Below the pieces are notes generated by a model. That model was not told the origin of the DNA and made no database searches. It saw only the letters and a program-made list of their open reading frames with translations. Below, one piece after another: positions 15,231-22,183 of a stretch of DNA of 41,923 bases. Positions within the stretch are counted from its first letter, which is position 1. Every line of letters begins with the position of its first letter. The translations under genes and the position numbers were made by a program. The DNA is from Pelagibacteraceae bacterium AG-430-P08. Its GTDB lineage: Bacteria; Pseudomonadota; Alphaproteobacteria; Pelagibacterales; Pelagibacteraceae. Where the stretch lies: assembly GCA_003212925.1 (NCBI GenBank), contig QCOL01000010.1, forward strand, positions 1-41,923, given 5' to 3'.

Positions 15231-15278
15231 TTATTTTTGAGGTTTGATATAATAGAATTGATAGTCCTTCTTAGCCAT
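15231..15278 (-). CDS. Possible 15-residue leader peptide inside a pseudoknot
   Basis: On the minus strand a GGGAG Shine-Dalgarno match (15289-15285) lies 6 nt before an ATG at 15278 that opens MAKKDYQFYYIKPQK and stops at 15231, 35 nt before the DUF2805 gene. Good Shine-Dalgarno sites are rare here, so the pairing with an ATG is notable. The ribosome-binding site and start codon lie within the pseudoknot at 15260-15313. The ORF is short enough to be chance, and I do not recognise the peptide. Confidence 0.25.
   Translation of the reverse strand: MAKKDYQFYYIKPQK
15245..15253 (+). promoter_or_regulatory. Extended -10 element (TGATATAAT) at the edge of the pseudoknot
   Basis: TGATATAAT matches the extended -10 consensus TGnTATAAT. 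A start 7 nt downstream would be position 15260, exactly the first base of the 10-bp helix of the predicted pseudoknot. Because TATA is self-complementary, the minus strand also reads TATATC (15251-15246), which could serve the DUF2805-grxC genes with a leader of about 40 nt. No convincing -35 is seen on either strand. Confidence 0.4.
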
Positions 15279-15313
15279 CTTTAGCTCCCGGTTTTTAAGG
15301 ACTATCCCTAAAG
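15260..15313. ncRNA. Candidate structured RNA: H-type pseudoknot
   Basis: Helix S1 is a perfect 10-bp pairing of 15260-15269 with 15297-15306. Helix S2 is 6 bp, 15279-15284 with 15308-15313, linking the S1 loop to the sequence just outside S1. The connecting loops are 9, 12 and 1 nt, which is sterically sensible for an H-type pseudoknot. Read on the plus strand it would be a small RNA starting at S1 after an extended -10. Read on the minus strand it is a leader structure that hides a Shine-Dalgarno site and ATG upstream of DUF2805-grxC. The strand is unresolved. I do not recognise it as a named riboswitch. Confidence 0.45.
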
Positions 15314-15349
15314 GTACTCTCACTAATTATTTTCTGATTTTAAGATAAA

Positions 15350-16108
15350 TTATTTTTTCTGATATTTGGTGAGTTTTCCAATTAATCCGAAATAAATCTT
15401 ATTCGGTAAAAAACTCAAAATTTTCAAAATCATTGTTAAAGATTTCGGAAAATGAATCTCAAAAGAATTTTTATTTACCAAGCCATCGTAAATTTTTTCT
15501 GCTGCATATTCAGGCGTTTTCAAAAAAGGCATTTTAAAATCATTTTTATCAGTCATCGGAGTTTTAATAAAACCTGGTGAAACTAAACATACACGTACAT
15601 TTGATCTTCCAAAATCAAAATATAAACTTTCAGCAAGATTATTTAAAGCTGATTTTGATGGTCCATATCCTGTTGAATTAGGTAATCCTCGGTAACCAGC
15701 AATTGATGAAACAATAGTAATTGTTCCATCTTTTTTATTTTTAAAGTATTCTTCTACTGCTTTAATACTATTTAAAGTTCCAAAAAAATTTACTTTAAAA
15801 ACATTTTCAATTTGCTCTACATCAATATCTTTTTCTTTCTTTGGATCCCAAGTTCCTGTGGAAAAAAAACAAATATCTATGTTTTGAAATTTATTTATAA
15901 TTTGATTAAAAACTTCATTACAATTTGATTTATTAGTAACATCTAATGGAAAAGAACTAATATTTTCATAATTATTTGAAATTTCCTCTAATAATTGCTC
16001 ACGTCTTGCAGAAATTGCAACGTTCCATCCTTCATTAGCAAATTTTATTGCTAAAGCTTTTCCAATTCCAGTACTTCCACCAGTTATCCAAATAGTTTTT
16101 TTATTCAT
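15350..16108 (-). CDS. Short-chain dehydrogenase/reductase (SDR)
   Basis: This 252-residue classical SDR has the NAD(P)-binding TGGSTGIG at residues 9-16, ISARR at about 32-36 (the arginines favour NADP), LDVTN at 56-60 and the catalytic residues Ser134/135, Tyr148 and Lys152 (YGPSK). The usual N-N-A-G is replaced by F-S-T-G. A C-terminal hydrophobic segment (LTMILKILSFLPNKIYFGLIGKL) could associate with the membrane. Homologous SDRs accompany the COG2907/DUF1365/CFA genes in other proteobacteria, so it may belong functionally with 9172-12903. It is divergent from tspO over about 24 bp. Confidence 0.9.
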   Translation of the reverse strand: MNKKTIWITGGSTGIGKALAIKFANEGWNVAISARREQLLEEISNNYENISSFPLDVTNKSNCNEVFNQIINKFQNIDICFFSTGTWDPKKEKDIDVEQIENVFKVNFFGTLNSIKAVEEYFKNKKDGTITIVSSIAGYRGLPNSTGYGPSKSALNNLAESLYFDFGRSNVRVCLVSPGFIKTPMTDKNDFKMPFLKTPEYAAEKIYDGLVNKNSFEIHFPKSLTMILKILSFLPNKIYFGLIGKLTKYQKK

Positions 16109-16118
16109 TTTATAAAGA

Positions 16119-16126
16119 TGTATAAT
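16119..16126. promoter_or_regulatory. Overlapping divergent -10 elements between the SDR gene and tspO
   Basis: On the plus strand a perfect TATAAT (16121-16126) ends 6 nt before the tspO ATG at 16133, predicting a leaderless mRNA. On the minus strand TATACA (16124-16119) ends 10 nt before the SDR ATG at 16108, predicting a leader of about 4 nt. The arrangement copies that of the pxpA/pxpB gap. The -35 regions are not recognisable. Confidence 0.45.
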
Positions 16127-16132
16127 ACTAAT

Positions 16133-16600
16133 ATGCTAAAAAATAAATTTTTATCATTAATTCTTTTTTTTATAATCACTTTTTCTGCGTCATTTACTGG
16201 AGGTTTAGTCTCAATTAGCTTTAAAGAACCTTGGTATTCTAGTCTTGTGAAATCAAATTATAATCCACCAGATTGGATATTTGCTCCTGTTTGGACAACA
16301 CTTTATGTGATGATGACATTAGCTATTTGGTTCTTTTGGCATAGTAAAAAAAGAGATGTAAATACAATTTACATTTATTTTATACATATAGTTTTAAATG
16401 CAACTTGGAGTATTATTTTTTTTGGATTACATCAAATATTTTTTGCATTGGTTGTTCTTGTTATTTTGATAACTTTCATAATAGTCCTGATTATTAGATT
16501 TAAACGTGTCAATTTTGTAAGTTTTTACTTAATGATTCCATATTTACTTTGGTGTTTCTATGCATTATTTCTTAATTATAACCTGTTGGTATTAAATTAA
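16133..16600 (+). CDS. tspO: TspO/MBR-family membrane protein
   Basis: About 155 residues with five transmembrane helices. Family landmarks: SASFTGGLVSISFKEPWYSSLVKSNYNPPDWIFAPVWTTLYVMMTLAIWFFWHS, where the P-x-W-Y/F-x-x-L-x-K-P-x-W/F-x-P-P pattern precedes helix 2, then LNATWSIIFFGLHQIFFALVVLVILI and YLMIPYLLWCFYALFLNYNLLVLN. TspO binds porphyrins and responds to light and oxygen in alphaproteobacteria. An ATG at 16118 is also in frame, but it would place the TATAAT promoter inside the gene, so the ATG at 16133 (MLKNKFLSL) is preferred. It ends directly against the next gene with no spacer. Confidence 0.9.
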   Translation: MLKNKFLSLILFFIITFSASFTGGLVSISFKEPWYSSLVKSNYNPPDWIFAPVWTTLYVMMTLAIWFFWHSKKRDVNTIYIYFIHIVLNATWSIIFFGLHQIFFALVVLVILITFIIVLIIRFKRVNFVSFYLMIPYLLWCFYALFLNYNLLVLN

Positions 16601-17704
16601 ATGGATGATGTTGTAATAGTCGGTGGTGGAATTATTGGTGCAGCGACAGCTTATTTTTTATCCAAAGAGGGAAGAAAAGTAAAAGTAATTGAAAGAGACC
16701 CAACTTATAAATCAGCTTCCTTTCCTCTTTCGTTAGGAGGTTTTAGAAGGCAATTTTTTCAAACCGAAAATATTCTGTTAGGTAAGTTCGCTAGAGAATT
16801 TATTTTCCAAATACCAGAGTTACTCAAAACAGAAAAAAATCCCAATCCTACAGCAAGTATGGTCCCAAATGGATATTTATTAATGTTTGGCCCAGAACAT
16901 GCTGAGGAACAATATAAGGCTCTAGAAAATCACAAAGCCTGTGGGGCAGGTACTAAGAATATTAAAGGTTCTGATTTAGATAAATTTTTTCCCTATATTA
17001 ATAAAGAAGGAATAGAAACTGCAACATTTACTGACAACAAAAGTGAAGGGTGGATTGATCCTTTTCTATTTCATACAGCTCTAAAAAGTAAAGCAATAGA
17101 GCAAGGTGCAGAATTTGTTAAAGGTGAAGTTAAATCTTTATCGGAAATTAATGCTAAAACAATAGTTTCTGCTGCTGGATGTTGGACAAAAGAATTATTG
17201 GAAGATATTCCAGTTGAACCTCAGAAGCATACAGTCTTTAGAGTTAAGTGTCCAAAACATATTCCTGAAATGCCATTAACTGGAGATTTAACAACAGGAG
17301 TTTATTGGAGACCTGAGGGTAAAGAGTATTTAGCTGGTTCACCAAAATCAGTTTTTGATGCCACAGATCTCGAACCAGCTTGGGATGATTTTGAGGAATT
17401 AGTTTGGCCCGCTTTAGCTAAAAGAATTCCTGCATTTGAAGAATTGAAGTTAACTGGTGGTTGGGCAGGTTATTATGATTGTAATAGATTAGATAATAAT
17501 GCTGTTGTCGGAAAACATCCTAAATTTGAAAACGTATACTTAGCAACTGGCTTTACGGGAAGAGGATTGATGCAAGCACCAGGAATTGGTAGAGCTTTAA
17601 CAGAACTAATTACAACAGGCGCCTATCAATCGATTGATATTTCAAATATGGCAGTAGAAAGAGTATTAGGTGCAAAAGCAAGACCAGAACCTTACGTGCT
17701 ATAA
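16601..17704 (+). CDS. FAD-dependent oxidoreductase, DAO (D-amino-acid/sarcosine oxidase-like) family
   Basis: This 367-residue flavoprotein has the dinucleotide-binding DDVVIVGGGIIGAATAYFLSKEGRKVKVIERD (residues 2-33). It also has the DAO-type substrate region SLGGFRRQFFQTENILLGKFAREF, SAAGCWTKELLEDIPVEPQKHTVFRVKCP, and the C-terminal GGWAGYYDCNRLDNNAVVGKHPKFENVYLATGFTGRGLMQAPGIGRALTELI. It resembles the FOXRED1/sarcosine-oxidase-beta branch. The substrate is likely a secondary or tertiary amine or an amino acid, but the sequence does not tell which. It starts at the base after the tspO stop and is probably in one operon with tspO and the oxygenase-like gene. Confidence 0.87.
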   Translation: MDDVVIVGGGIIGAATAYFLSKEGRKVKVIERDPTYKSASFPLSLGGFRRQFFQTENILLGKFAREFIFQIPELLKTEKNPNPTASMVPNGYLLMFGPEHAEEQYKALENHKACGAGTKNIKGSDLDKFFPYINKEGIETATFTDNKSEGWIDPFLFHTALKSKAIEQGAEFVKGEVKSLSEINAKTIVSAAGCWTKELLEDIPVEPQKHTVFRVKCPKHIPEMPLTGDLTTGVYWRPEGKEYLAGSPKSVFDATDLEPAWDDFEELVWPALAKRIPAFEELKLTGGWAGYYDCNRLDNNAVVGKHPKFENVYLATGFTGRGLMQAPGIGRALTELITTGAYQSIDISNMAVERVLGAKARPEPYVL

Positions 17705-17714
17705 AAAATTCTAA

Positions 17715-18416
17715 ATGCAAAAAATTTTTAATTTTTTTCCTCTCACAGTCTATAAGTCGACACTCTCGCTTTCAGAAAATGAAAAAAATGAAATGATTGA
17801 AGAAGTTAGATTAATGGAAAAAAAAAGTAAAAATTTAGATTATAAATCTGCAACAGGAGCTTGGACAGGAGATACTCAAGGATTTGAGTATTTGCACAAT
17901 AATCCAAAATTTAAAAATTTATTTATTCAAATTAATAATTGTATTTTAGAATATTTAGAAAGTTTATCAGTGAACCATACAAAGCTTGATCTTTATTTTC
18001 AAAGATCGTGGGCAACAATTTCAAAAAAAACTGAACATATTGATAATCATTCACATGATCAGTCGCATCTTTCCATTGCATTTTATTTAAAGAAACAAAA
18101 AAATGATGCTAAGATCATGTTTTTTGATACTTCTAAGCATAATGAATTTATTCCTCAATTATTCGACTCAAGATCATTAGCAAAAGAAAATATTTTTAAA
18201 AAGCGAGATATTTTAAATTCAAGTAAAGTTGTATTTGATACTAAAGAAGATGATCTGTTGATATTTCCTTCTAAAACAATTCATGGCACAGAACAAGGAA
18301 AGTCTAATTCTGAAAGGATATCAATTTCAGCAGATATAGTATTTTTAGCAAAAGACTCATCAACACTTGAACATTTAGTTCCCCCAGTCGAAAATTGGAA
18401 AAAATTTTCTAATTAA
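17715..18416 (+). CDS. Putative 2-oxoglutarate/Fe(II)-dependent oxygenase (TIGR02466-like)
   Basis: This 233-residue protein has a jelly-roll oxygenase pattern: FPLTVYKSTL at the N-terminus, LYFQRSWATISKKTEHIDNHSHDQSHLSIAFYLKKQ (about residues 93-127) and LLIFPSKTIHGTEQGKSNSERISISADIVF (181-210). His112/His114 with distal His190 are candidate iron ligands, and Arg201 would bind 2-oxoglutarate. The group often works on peptidyl or small-molecule substrates, but none is assigned here. It follows the DAO-type flavoprotein by 10 bp and ends 9 bp from the convergent selO gene. Confidence 0.72.
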   Translation: MQKIFNFFPLTVYKSTLSLSENEKNEMIEEVRLMEKKSKNLDYKSATGAWTGDTQGFEYLHNNPKFKNLFIQINNCILEYLESLSVNHTKLDLYFQRSWATISKKTEHIDNHSHDQSHLSIAFYLKKQKNDAKIMFFDTSKHNEFIPQLFDSRSLAKENIFKKRDILNSSKVVFDTKEDDLLIFPSKTIHGTEQGKSNSERISISADIVFLAKDSSTLEHLVPPVENWKKFSN

Positions 18417-18425
18417 TTAATAAAG

Positions 18426-19880
18426 TTAAGTACCACAAAAAGTTTTGTAATCTTTAAAAGAGGTGTCCATTTTTAGATAATGCGAAATATTTTCTTGCAG
18501 GTTATATGGTGCTTTTAAAATTTCTAAAAGTTCATTGAATGGCTCGAGATTACTATCGTTGGCTTTTTCTAATGCATTTTCAATTATGTGATTTCTAGGA
18601 ATCACAAGAGGATTAACACTTCTCATTAATTTTATATAATTTTCTGGAGTATTATTATTTAATTTTAGTCTTTTTTGCCAATTTTTTTTCCAGTTTTGAA
18701 AATTATCGTCTTTATATAAACCATCATCATAGTCTTTAAGATTCATTAAATGACAAAAGGTATTAGTGTAGTCTACTTTGTTTTGATGCATCCAAGTGAG
18801 CAAATCAACAATTAGAAATTTATCTTTGCTATCCTCACCTAACAATCCAAGTTTACTTTTCATCATATTCAACCATTTTTCCTCATATTTTTTACCAAAT
18901 GTTTCAATTAACTCGGTTGCACTTTTAATCGCCTTATCCTCATCTTCATCAATTAAGGGTATTAAACACTCAGCAAATCTAGAAAGATTCCATTTTGTAA
19001 TAGCCGGTTGATTACAATAAGCATATCTTCCCATCTTATCAATTGAGCTAAAAACAGTTTTTGGGTCATAGGTATCCATGAATGCACATGGACCATAGTC
19101 AATTGTTTCACCAGAAATTGCCATGTTATCAGTATTCATAACTCCATGAATAAAACCAACACGCATCCAATTAACTACAAGATCAATTTGTTTATCTATA
19201 AGCACTTTTAAAAGGTCTAAAGCTTTATTGTTTGAATTTATTAGTTCTGGATAATGTCTTTTAATCACATAATTTAGTAAGATTTCTAACTCATCTTTTT
19301 TATTACGTGCTGCAACATATTGAAAAGTTCCAACTCTAATATGACTTGAAGCTACTCTCGTTAAGATAGCACCTTGCAAAGGAGTCTCTCGCATTATTTC
19401 CTCACCTGTTTTAGCTACTGCTAAACTTCTTGTTGAAGGAATATTTAGATTATGCATTGCTTCACTAATTATATATTCTCTTAACATTGGACCTAGTGCA
19501 GCTCTACCATCACCATTTCTTGAAAATGCTGTTTTACCTGAGCCTTTAAATTGTACATCGTATCTCTTATTATTTTTTGTTAAATGCTCTCCTATTAAAA
19601 CTGCTCTTCCATCTCCTAACATTGTAAAATGTCCAAATTGATGGCCAGCATAAGCTTGAGCAATAGCATTACTCCCTTCTGGAAGAATATTACCGGTGAA
19701 TAAAGCTGCTAATTCATTTTCATTAATTTTGGAAAAATCCAGGTTTAAGTCTTCGGCTAAATCTTTATTCATCAAAACTAATTCTGGATTTTTTACAGCA
19801 ATAGGTTCGATATGCTCTTTGAATGTATTAGATAATCTTGAATAAGAGTTATCAAAATTCCAATTCATATTATTCTTCAT
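18426..19880 (-). CDS. selO: Protein adenylyltransferase SelO (YdiU/UPF0061 pseudokinase)
   Basis: This 484-residue SelO transfers AMP to Ser/Thr/Tyr of target proteins, linked to redox homeostasis. Visible motifs: AYAGHQFGHFTMLGDGRAVLIGEH (about residues 77-100), VQFKGSGKTAFSRNGDGRAALGPMLREYIISEAMHNLNIPSTRSLAVA, RVASSHIRVGTFQYVA, WMRVGFIHGVMNTDNMAISGETIDYGPCAFMD (the D-N-x-x-x-x-x-x-x-D-Y-G catalytic region), and NQPAITKWNLSRFAE. It ends FCGT, keeping the C-terminal cysteine that replaces selenocysteine in bacterial members. It starts 6 bp after msrA. Targets cannot be told. Confidence 0.95.
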   Translation of the reverse strand: MKNNMNWNFDNSYSRLSNTFKEHIEPIAVKNPELVLMNKDLAEDLNLDFSKINENELAALFTGNILPEGSNAIAQAYAGHQFGHFTMLGDGRAVLIGEHLTKNNKRYDVQFKGSGKTAFSRNGDGRAALGPMLREYIISEAMHNLNIPSTRSLAVAKTGEEIMRETPLQGAILTRVASSHIRVGTFQYVAARNKKDELEILLNYVIKRHYPELINSNNKALDLLKVLIDKQIDLVVNWMRVGFIHGVMNTDNMAISGETIDYGPCAFMDTYDPKTVFSSIDKMGRYAYCNQPAITKWNLSRFAECLIPLIDEDEDKAIKSATELIETFGKKYEEKWLNMMKSKLGLLGEDSKDKFLIVDLLTWMHQNKVDYTNTFCHLMNLKDYDDGLYKDDNFQNWKKNWQKRLKLNNNTPENYIKLMRSVNPLVIPRNHIIENALEKANDSNLEPFNELLEILKAPYNLQENISHYLKMDTSFKDYKTFCGT

Positions 19881-19886
19881 AAAGAT

Positions 19887-20462
19887 TTATTGACTCCAGA
19901 TTCTTTTTAATAGTTCTTCTCTTCCACACGCTTTTTTATATCTAAGATATCTCTCTAATTTAATCTTATAAAAATCTTGATGGTATTCCTCTGCTTTATA
20001 AAATTTTTCAAAATTTCTAATATATGTAACAACTTTTTTGTTAAATTTATTTTGTAAATCTTTTACATCTTTTTCTATCAATTTTTTTTCTTCATCATTT
20101 TGGTAAAATGCAACTGATCTATAACTATATCCTTTGTCACAAAATTGACCGTAAGCATCAAATGGATCAATATTAAGCCAAAAATTTTCTAATAATTCTT
20201 TAAATGAAATAACTTTTTTATCATAGATTATCTCTACAACTTCAAAGTGACCAGTATTTCCATAAGTAACTTCTTTGTAAGTTGGGTTTTCAGTAATACC
20301 TCCAGAATAACCAGAAATTACCTCTTCCACACCTTTTAATTTTTCAAATGACTCCTCAACACACCAAAAACATCCCCCAGCGAAATATGCCTTATCTTTT
20401 TGAGCAGAATATGAAAAATTTATATTAACTAAAAAAAAGAAAATTATGAAAAAATACCTCAT
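19887..20462 (-). CDS. msrA: Peptide-methionine (S)-S-oxide reductase, exported
   Basis: This 191-residue MsrA has a hydrophobic signal peptide (residues 1-19, FSYSA cleavage region), so it probably acts in the periplasm. The active site is AGGCFWCVEESFEKLKGVEEVISGYSGG, with nucleophile Cys31 in G-C-F-W-C. Other conserved parts are NPTYKEVTYGNTGHFEVVEI, DPFDAYGQFCDKGYSYRSVAFY and EKFYKAEEYHQDFY. Resolving cysteines may include Cys34, the one in QFCDKG or the one in KKACGREE. It repairs oxidised methionine. It is the first gene of a two-gene unit with selO and is preceded by an inverted repeat at 20466-20492. Confidence 0.95.
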   Translation of the reverse strand: MRYFFIIFFFLVNINFSYSAQKDKAYFAGGCFWCVEESFEKLKGVEEVISGYSGGITENPTYKEVTYGNTGHFEVVEIIYDKKVISFKELLENFWLNIDPFDAYGQFCDKGYSYRSVAFYQNDEEKKLIEKDVKDLQNKFNKKVVTYIRNFEKFYKAEEYHQDFYKIKLERYLRYKKACGREELLKRIWSQ

Positions 20463-20465
20463 TAA

Positions 20466-20492
20466 TTATCATAAACAAATTCGTTATGATAA
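20466..20492. promoter_or_regulatory. 8-N11-8 inverted repeat before msrA (candidate operator)
   Basis: TTATCATA (20466-20473) and TATGATAA (20485-20492) form a perfect inverted repeat with 11 nt between, ending 3 nt from the msrA start codon. A -10-like TATGAT on the minus strand lies inside it. The size fits a dimeric regulator site; an RNA hairpin over the start region is the alternative. Confidence 0.35.
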
Positions 20493-20503
20493 GTCCAGAT
20501 TTT

Positions 20504-20533
20504 AAAGGTAGCTACTTATAAGTAGCCACCTTT
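20504..20533. terminator. Long perfect hairpin between formate dehydrogenase and msrA
   Basis: A 16-nt palindrome GCTACTTATAAGTAGC (20511-20526) is extended on both sides by AAAGGT/ACCTTT after one mismatch. This gives a 14-bp stem across 30 nt, with essentially no loop. No T-run follows on either strand, so it is a weak intrinsic terminator; it could instead protect the 3' end of the formate dehydrogenase mRNA, whose stop is 18 nt away. Confidence 0.5.
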
Positions 20534-20550
20534 ATAAATTATATTTGAAA

Positions 20551-21750
20551 TTATTTTTTTTTGTATTTTGCTGCTTCTTCGGATCCACCAGTAGCCGAAC
20601 CTTTACTGTATGAGTGAGCACCCATACCAGCTAATTGACCATCTTTTACAATCAAATATTGATTTCTAATTTCTTTACCCTCGAAGAAACACTCTAATAT
20701 TTCTCTTACACCATCAGCATATCTTGATTGTGCAGTCAAAGATGTTCCAGAAGTATGAGGTGTCATACCATGATGTGGCATACTTCTCCATACATGATCA
20801 TTGGGTGCTGGTTGAGGAAACCATACGTCTCCAGCGTAACCACTTAATTGACCGCTTTTTAATGCATTAGCAATAGCATCTCTATTACAGATTTTTCCTC
20901 TTGCAGTGTTAACAATATAAGCACCTTTTTTCATTTTACTTATCATTGCTTCATCAAACAAGTTCTCAGTTTCAGGGTGAAGCGGACAATTAATTGTCAC
21001 TACATCGCAAACTTTCACCATTGACTCTACAGACTCATGAAATGTAAGGTTTAATTCTTTTTCAACTGAGTCAGGTAGTTTATGTCTATCAAAATAGTGT
21101 AAATGAACATCAAATGGTTTCATTTTTCTCAATGCATCTAAACCAATACGTCCAGCAGCAACTGTTCCAATATGCATACCTTCAACATCATATGATCTTT
21201 GAACGGCATCAGCAATATTCCAGCCACCCTCATTAACAATTCTATGTTGATTATGATAATCTCTTACCATTGAAACAATCATCATGACAATATGTTCAGC
21301 TACAGATCTTGAATTACAATAAGTTACCTCTACAACATCAATTTTATTATCCATTGCAGCTTGTAAGTCAACATGGTCTGAACCAATTCCTGCTGTGATT
21401 GCCATTTTCAAATTTTTAGCTTTCGCAATTCTCTCTTTTGTTAAATAATATGGAAAGAAAGGTTGAGAAATTACAATGTCAGCATCAACAATATGTTTGT
21501 CAGCTTCACATCCATCCCCATCTTTACTATTAGTTACCACTAACTCATGACCATTACTCTCTAAAAATTTTCTTAATCCTAACTCACCAGACACACATCC
21601 TAGTAATTGTCCCGGAGTGTAGTCTCTTCCTTTAGGAGATGGCAAAGTCATTCCATCTGGATATTTTTCTATCTTAGGTAATTCTGAAAGTGCATATGAT
21701 TTTGGCATACCACCTTTTGGATCATCATATAATACGCATAGTATCTTCAT
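20551..21750 (-). CDS. fdh: NAD-dependent formate dehydrogenase
   Basis: This 399-residue D-2-hydroxyacid-dehydrogenase-superfamily enzyme oxidises formate to CO2 and makes NADH. It aligns by eye with Pseudomonas-type FDH without numbering shift: Asn146 (VTYCNS), Rossmann A-A-G-R-I-G at 198-203, NAD-selecting Asp221, Arg284 (NTARGK), Asp308, Gln313 (DVWFPQPAP), His332 and Ser334 (MTPHTSG). The FDH-specific C-terminus AGMGAHSYSKGSATGGSEEAAKYKKK is present. An AGGAG lies 5 nt before the ATG, one of the few strong ribosome sites here, suggesting high expression. With glycine cleavage it serves one-carbon oxidation. Confidence 0.97.
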   Translation of the reverse strand: MKILCVLYDDPKGGMPKSYALSELPKIEKYPDGMTLPSPKGRDYTPGQLLGCVSGELGLRKFLESNGHELVVTNSKDGDGCEADKHIVDADIVISQPFFPYYLTKERIAKAKNLKMAITAGIGSDHVDLQAAMDNKIDVVEVTYCNSRSVAEHIVMMIVSMVRDYHNQHRIVNEGGWNIADAVQRSYDVEGMHIGTVAAGRIGLDALRKMKPFDVHLHYFDRHKLPDSVEKELNLTFHESVESMVKVCDVVTINCPLHPETENLFDEAMISKMKKGAYIVNTARGKICNRDAIANALKSGQLSGYAGDVWFPQPAPNDHVWRSMPHHGMTPHTSGTSLTAQSRYADGVREILECFFEGKEIRNQYLIVKDGQLAGMGAHSYSKGSATGGSEEAAKYKKK

Positions 21751-22131
21751 TTAATCTCCTGTATATTTATATATTTATTAAGCGCATCTAACATTATTTT
21801 AGGATCTCAAGCAATGAATTATTTTTGGATGGGTGAGACTTTTTAAAAAATCAATTTATAAATAACCTTTGCAAAAATAATAATTGTTAATGATTTGCTG
21901 AATAGTTAAAGATGAAACACTATTTAAATGACTTATATTGAGTTATTTTATGCCATAGAGTTAGTAACATTAAATAAAATTATTAAGCCAACTCTTAAAA
22001 AACAGACATAGAAATGCTTACCTTTTTTAGAGAAGCAAAAATTTAGAAAAATTAATTTTTTTCAATCTGAAGTTTTATTTCATCTAAGAGTTGTAGAAAA
22101 GCTATCAAAAGTTTTGGTAAAAGAGATCTAA

Positions 22132-22158
22132 TGCAAATTGGAATGATTTAAATTTGCA
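22132..22158. promoter_or_regulatory. 8-N11-8 inverted repeat overlapping the ABC-transporter -35 (candidate operator)
   Basis: TGCAAATT (22132-22139) and AATTTGCA (22151-22158) are perfect inverted copies separated by 11 nt. The right arm covers the -35 hexamer of the transporter promoter. A dimeric regulator bound here would compete with, or contact, RNA polymerase. Confidence 0.45.
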
Positions 22159-22183
22159 CAAACTTCCAGCATATGTTTATAAT
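22154..22183 (+). promoter_or_regulatory. Sigma-70 promoter of the HAAT ABC-transporter operon
   Basis: TTGCAC (22154-22159) and a perfect TATAAT (22178-22183) are separated by 18 bp. The predicted start is near 22190, leaving a leader of about 26 nt that carries a GAGGG Shine-Dalgarno motif ending 7 nt before the ATG at 22216. This is the clearest promoter in the window. Confidence 0.65.

Noticed and set aside
15260..15313. Identification of the pseudoknot as a SAM-II or SAM-V riboswitch.
   Set aside because: It shares the H-type topology and a GAGCTAAAG-like strand, but the 10-bp enclosing helix, loop sizes and downstream gene do not fit. It is left unnamed.
21928..22131. A 67-codon frame (starts MTYIELFYAIELV, ends LVKEI) with one in-frame TAG in the 465-bp gap, as a possible pseudogene or recoded gene.
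   Set aside because: No family resemblance, no ribosome site, and with many frames examined a single-stop run of this length can occur by chance. Kept only as a note on the intergenic region.
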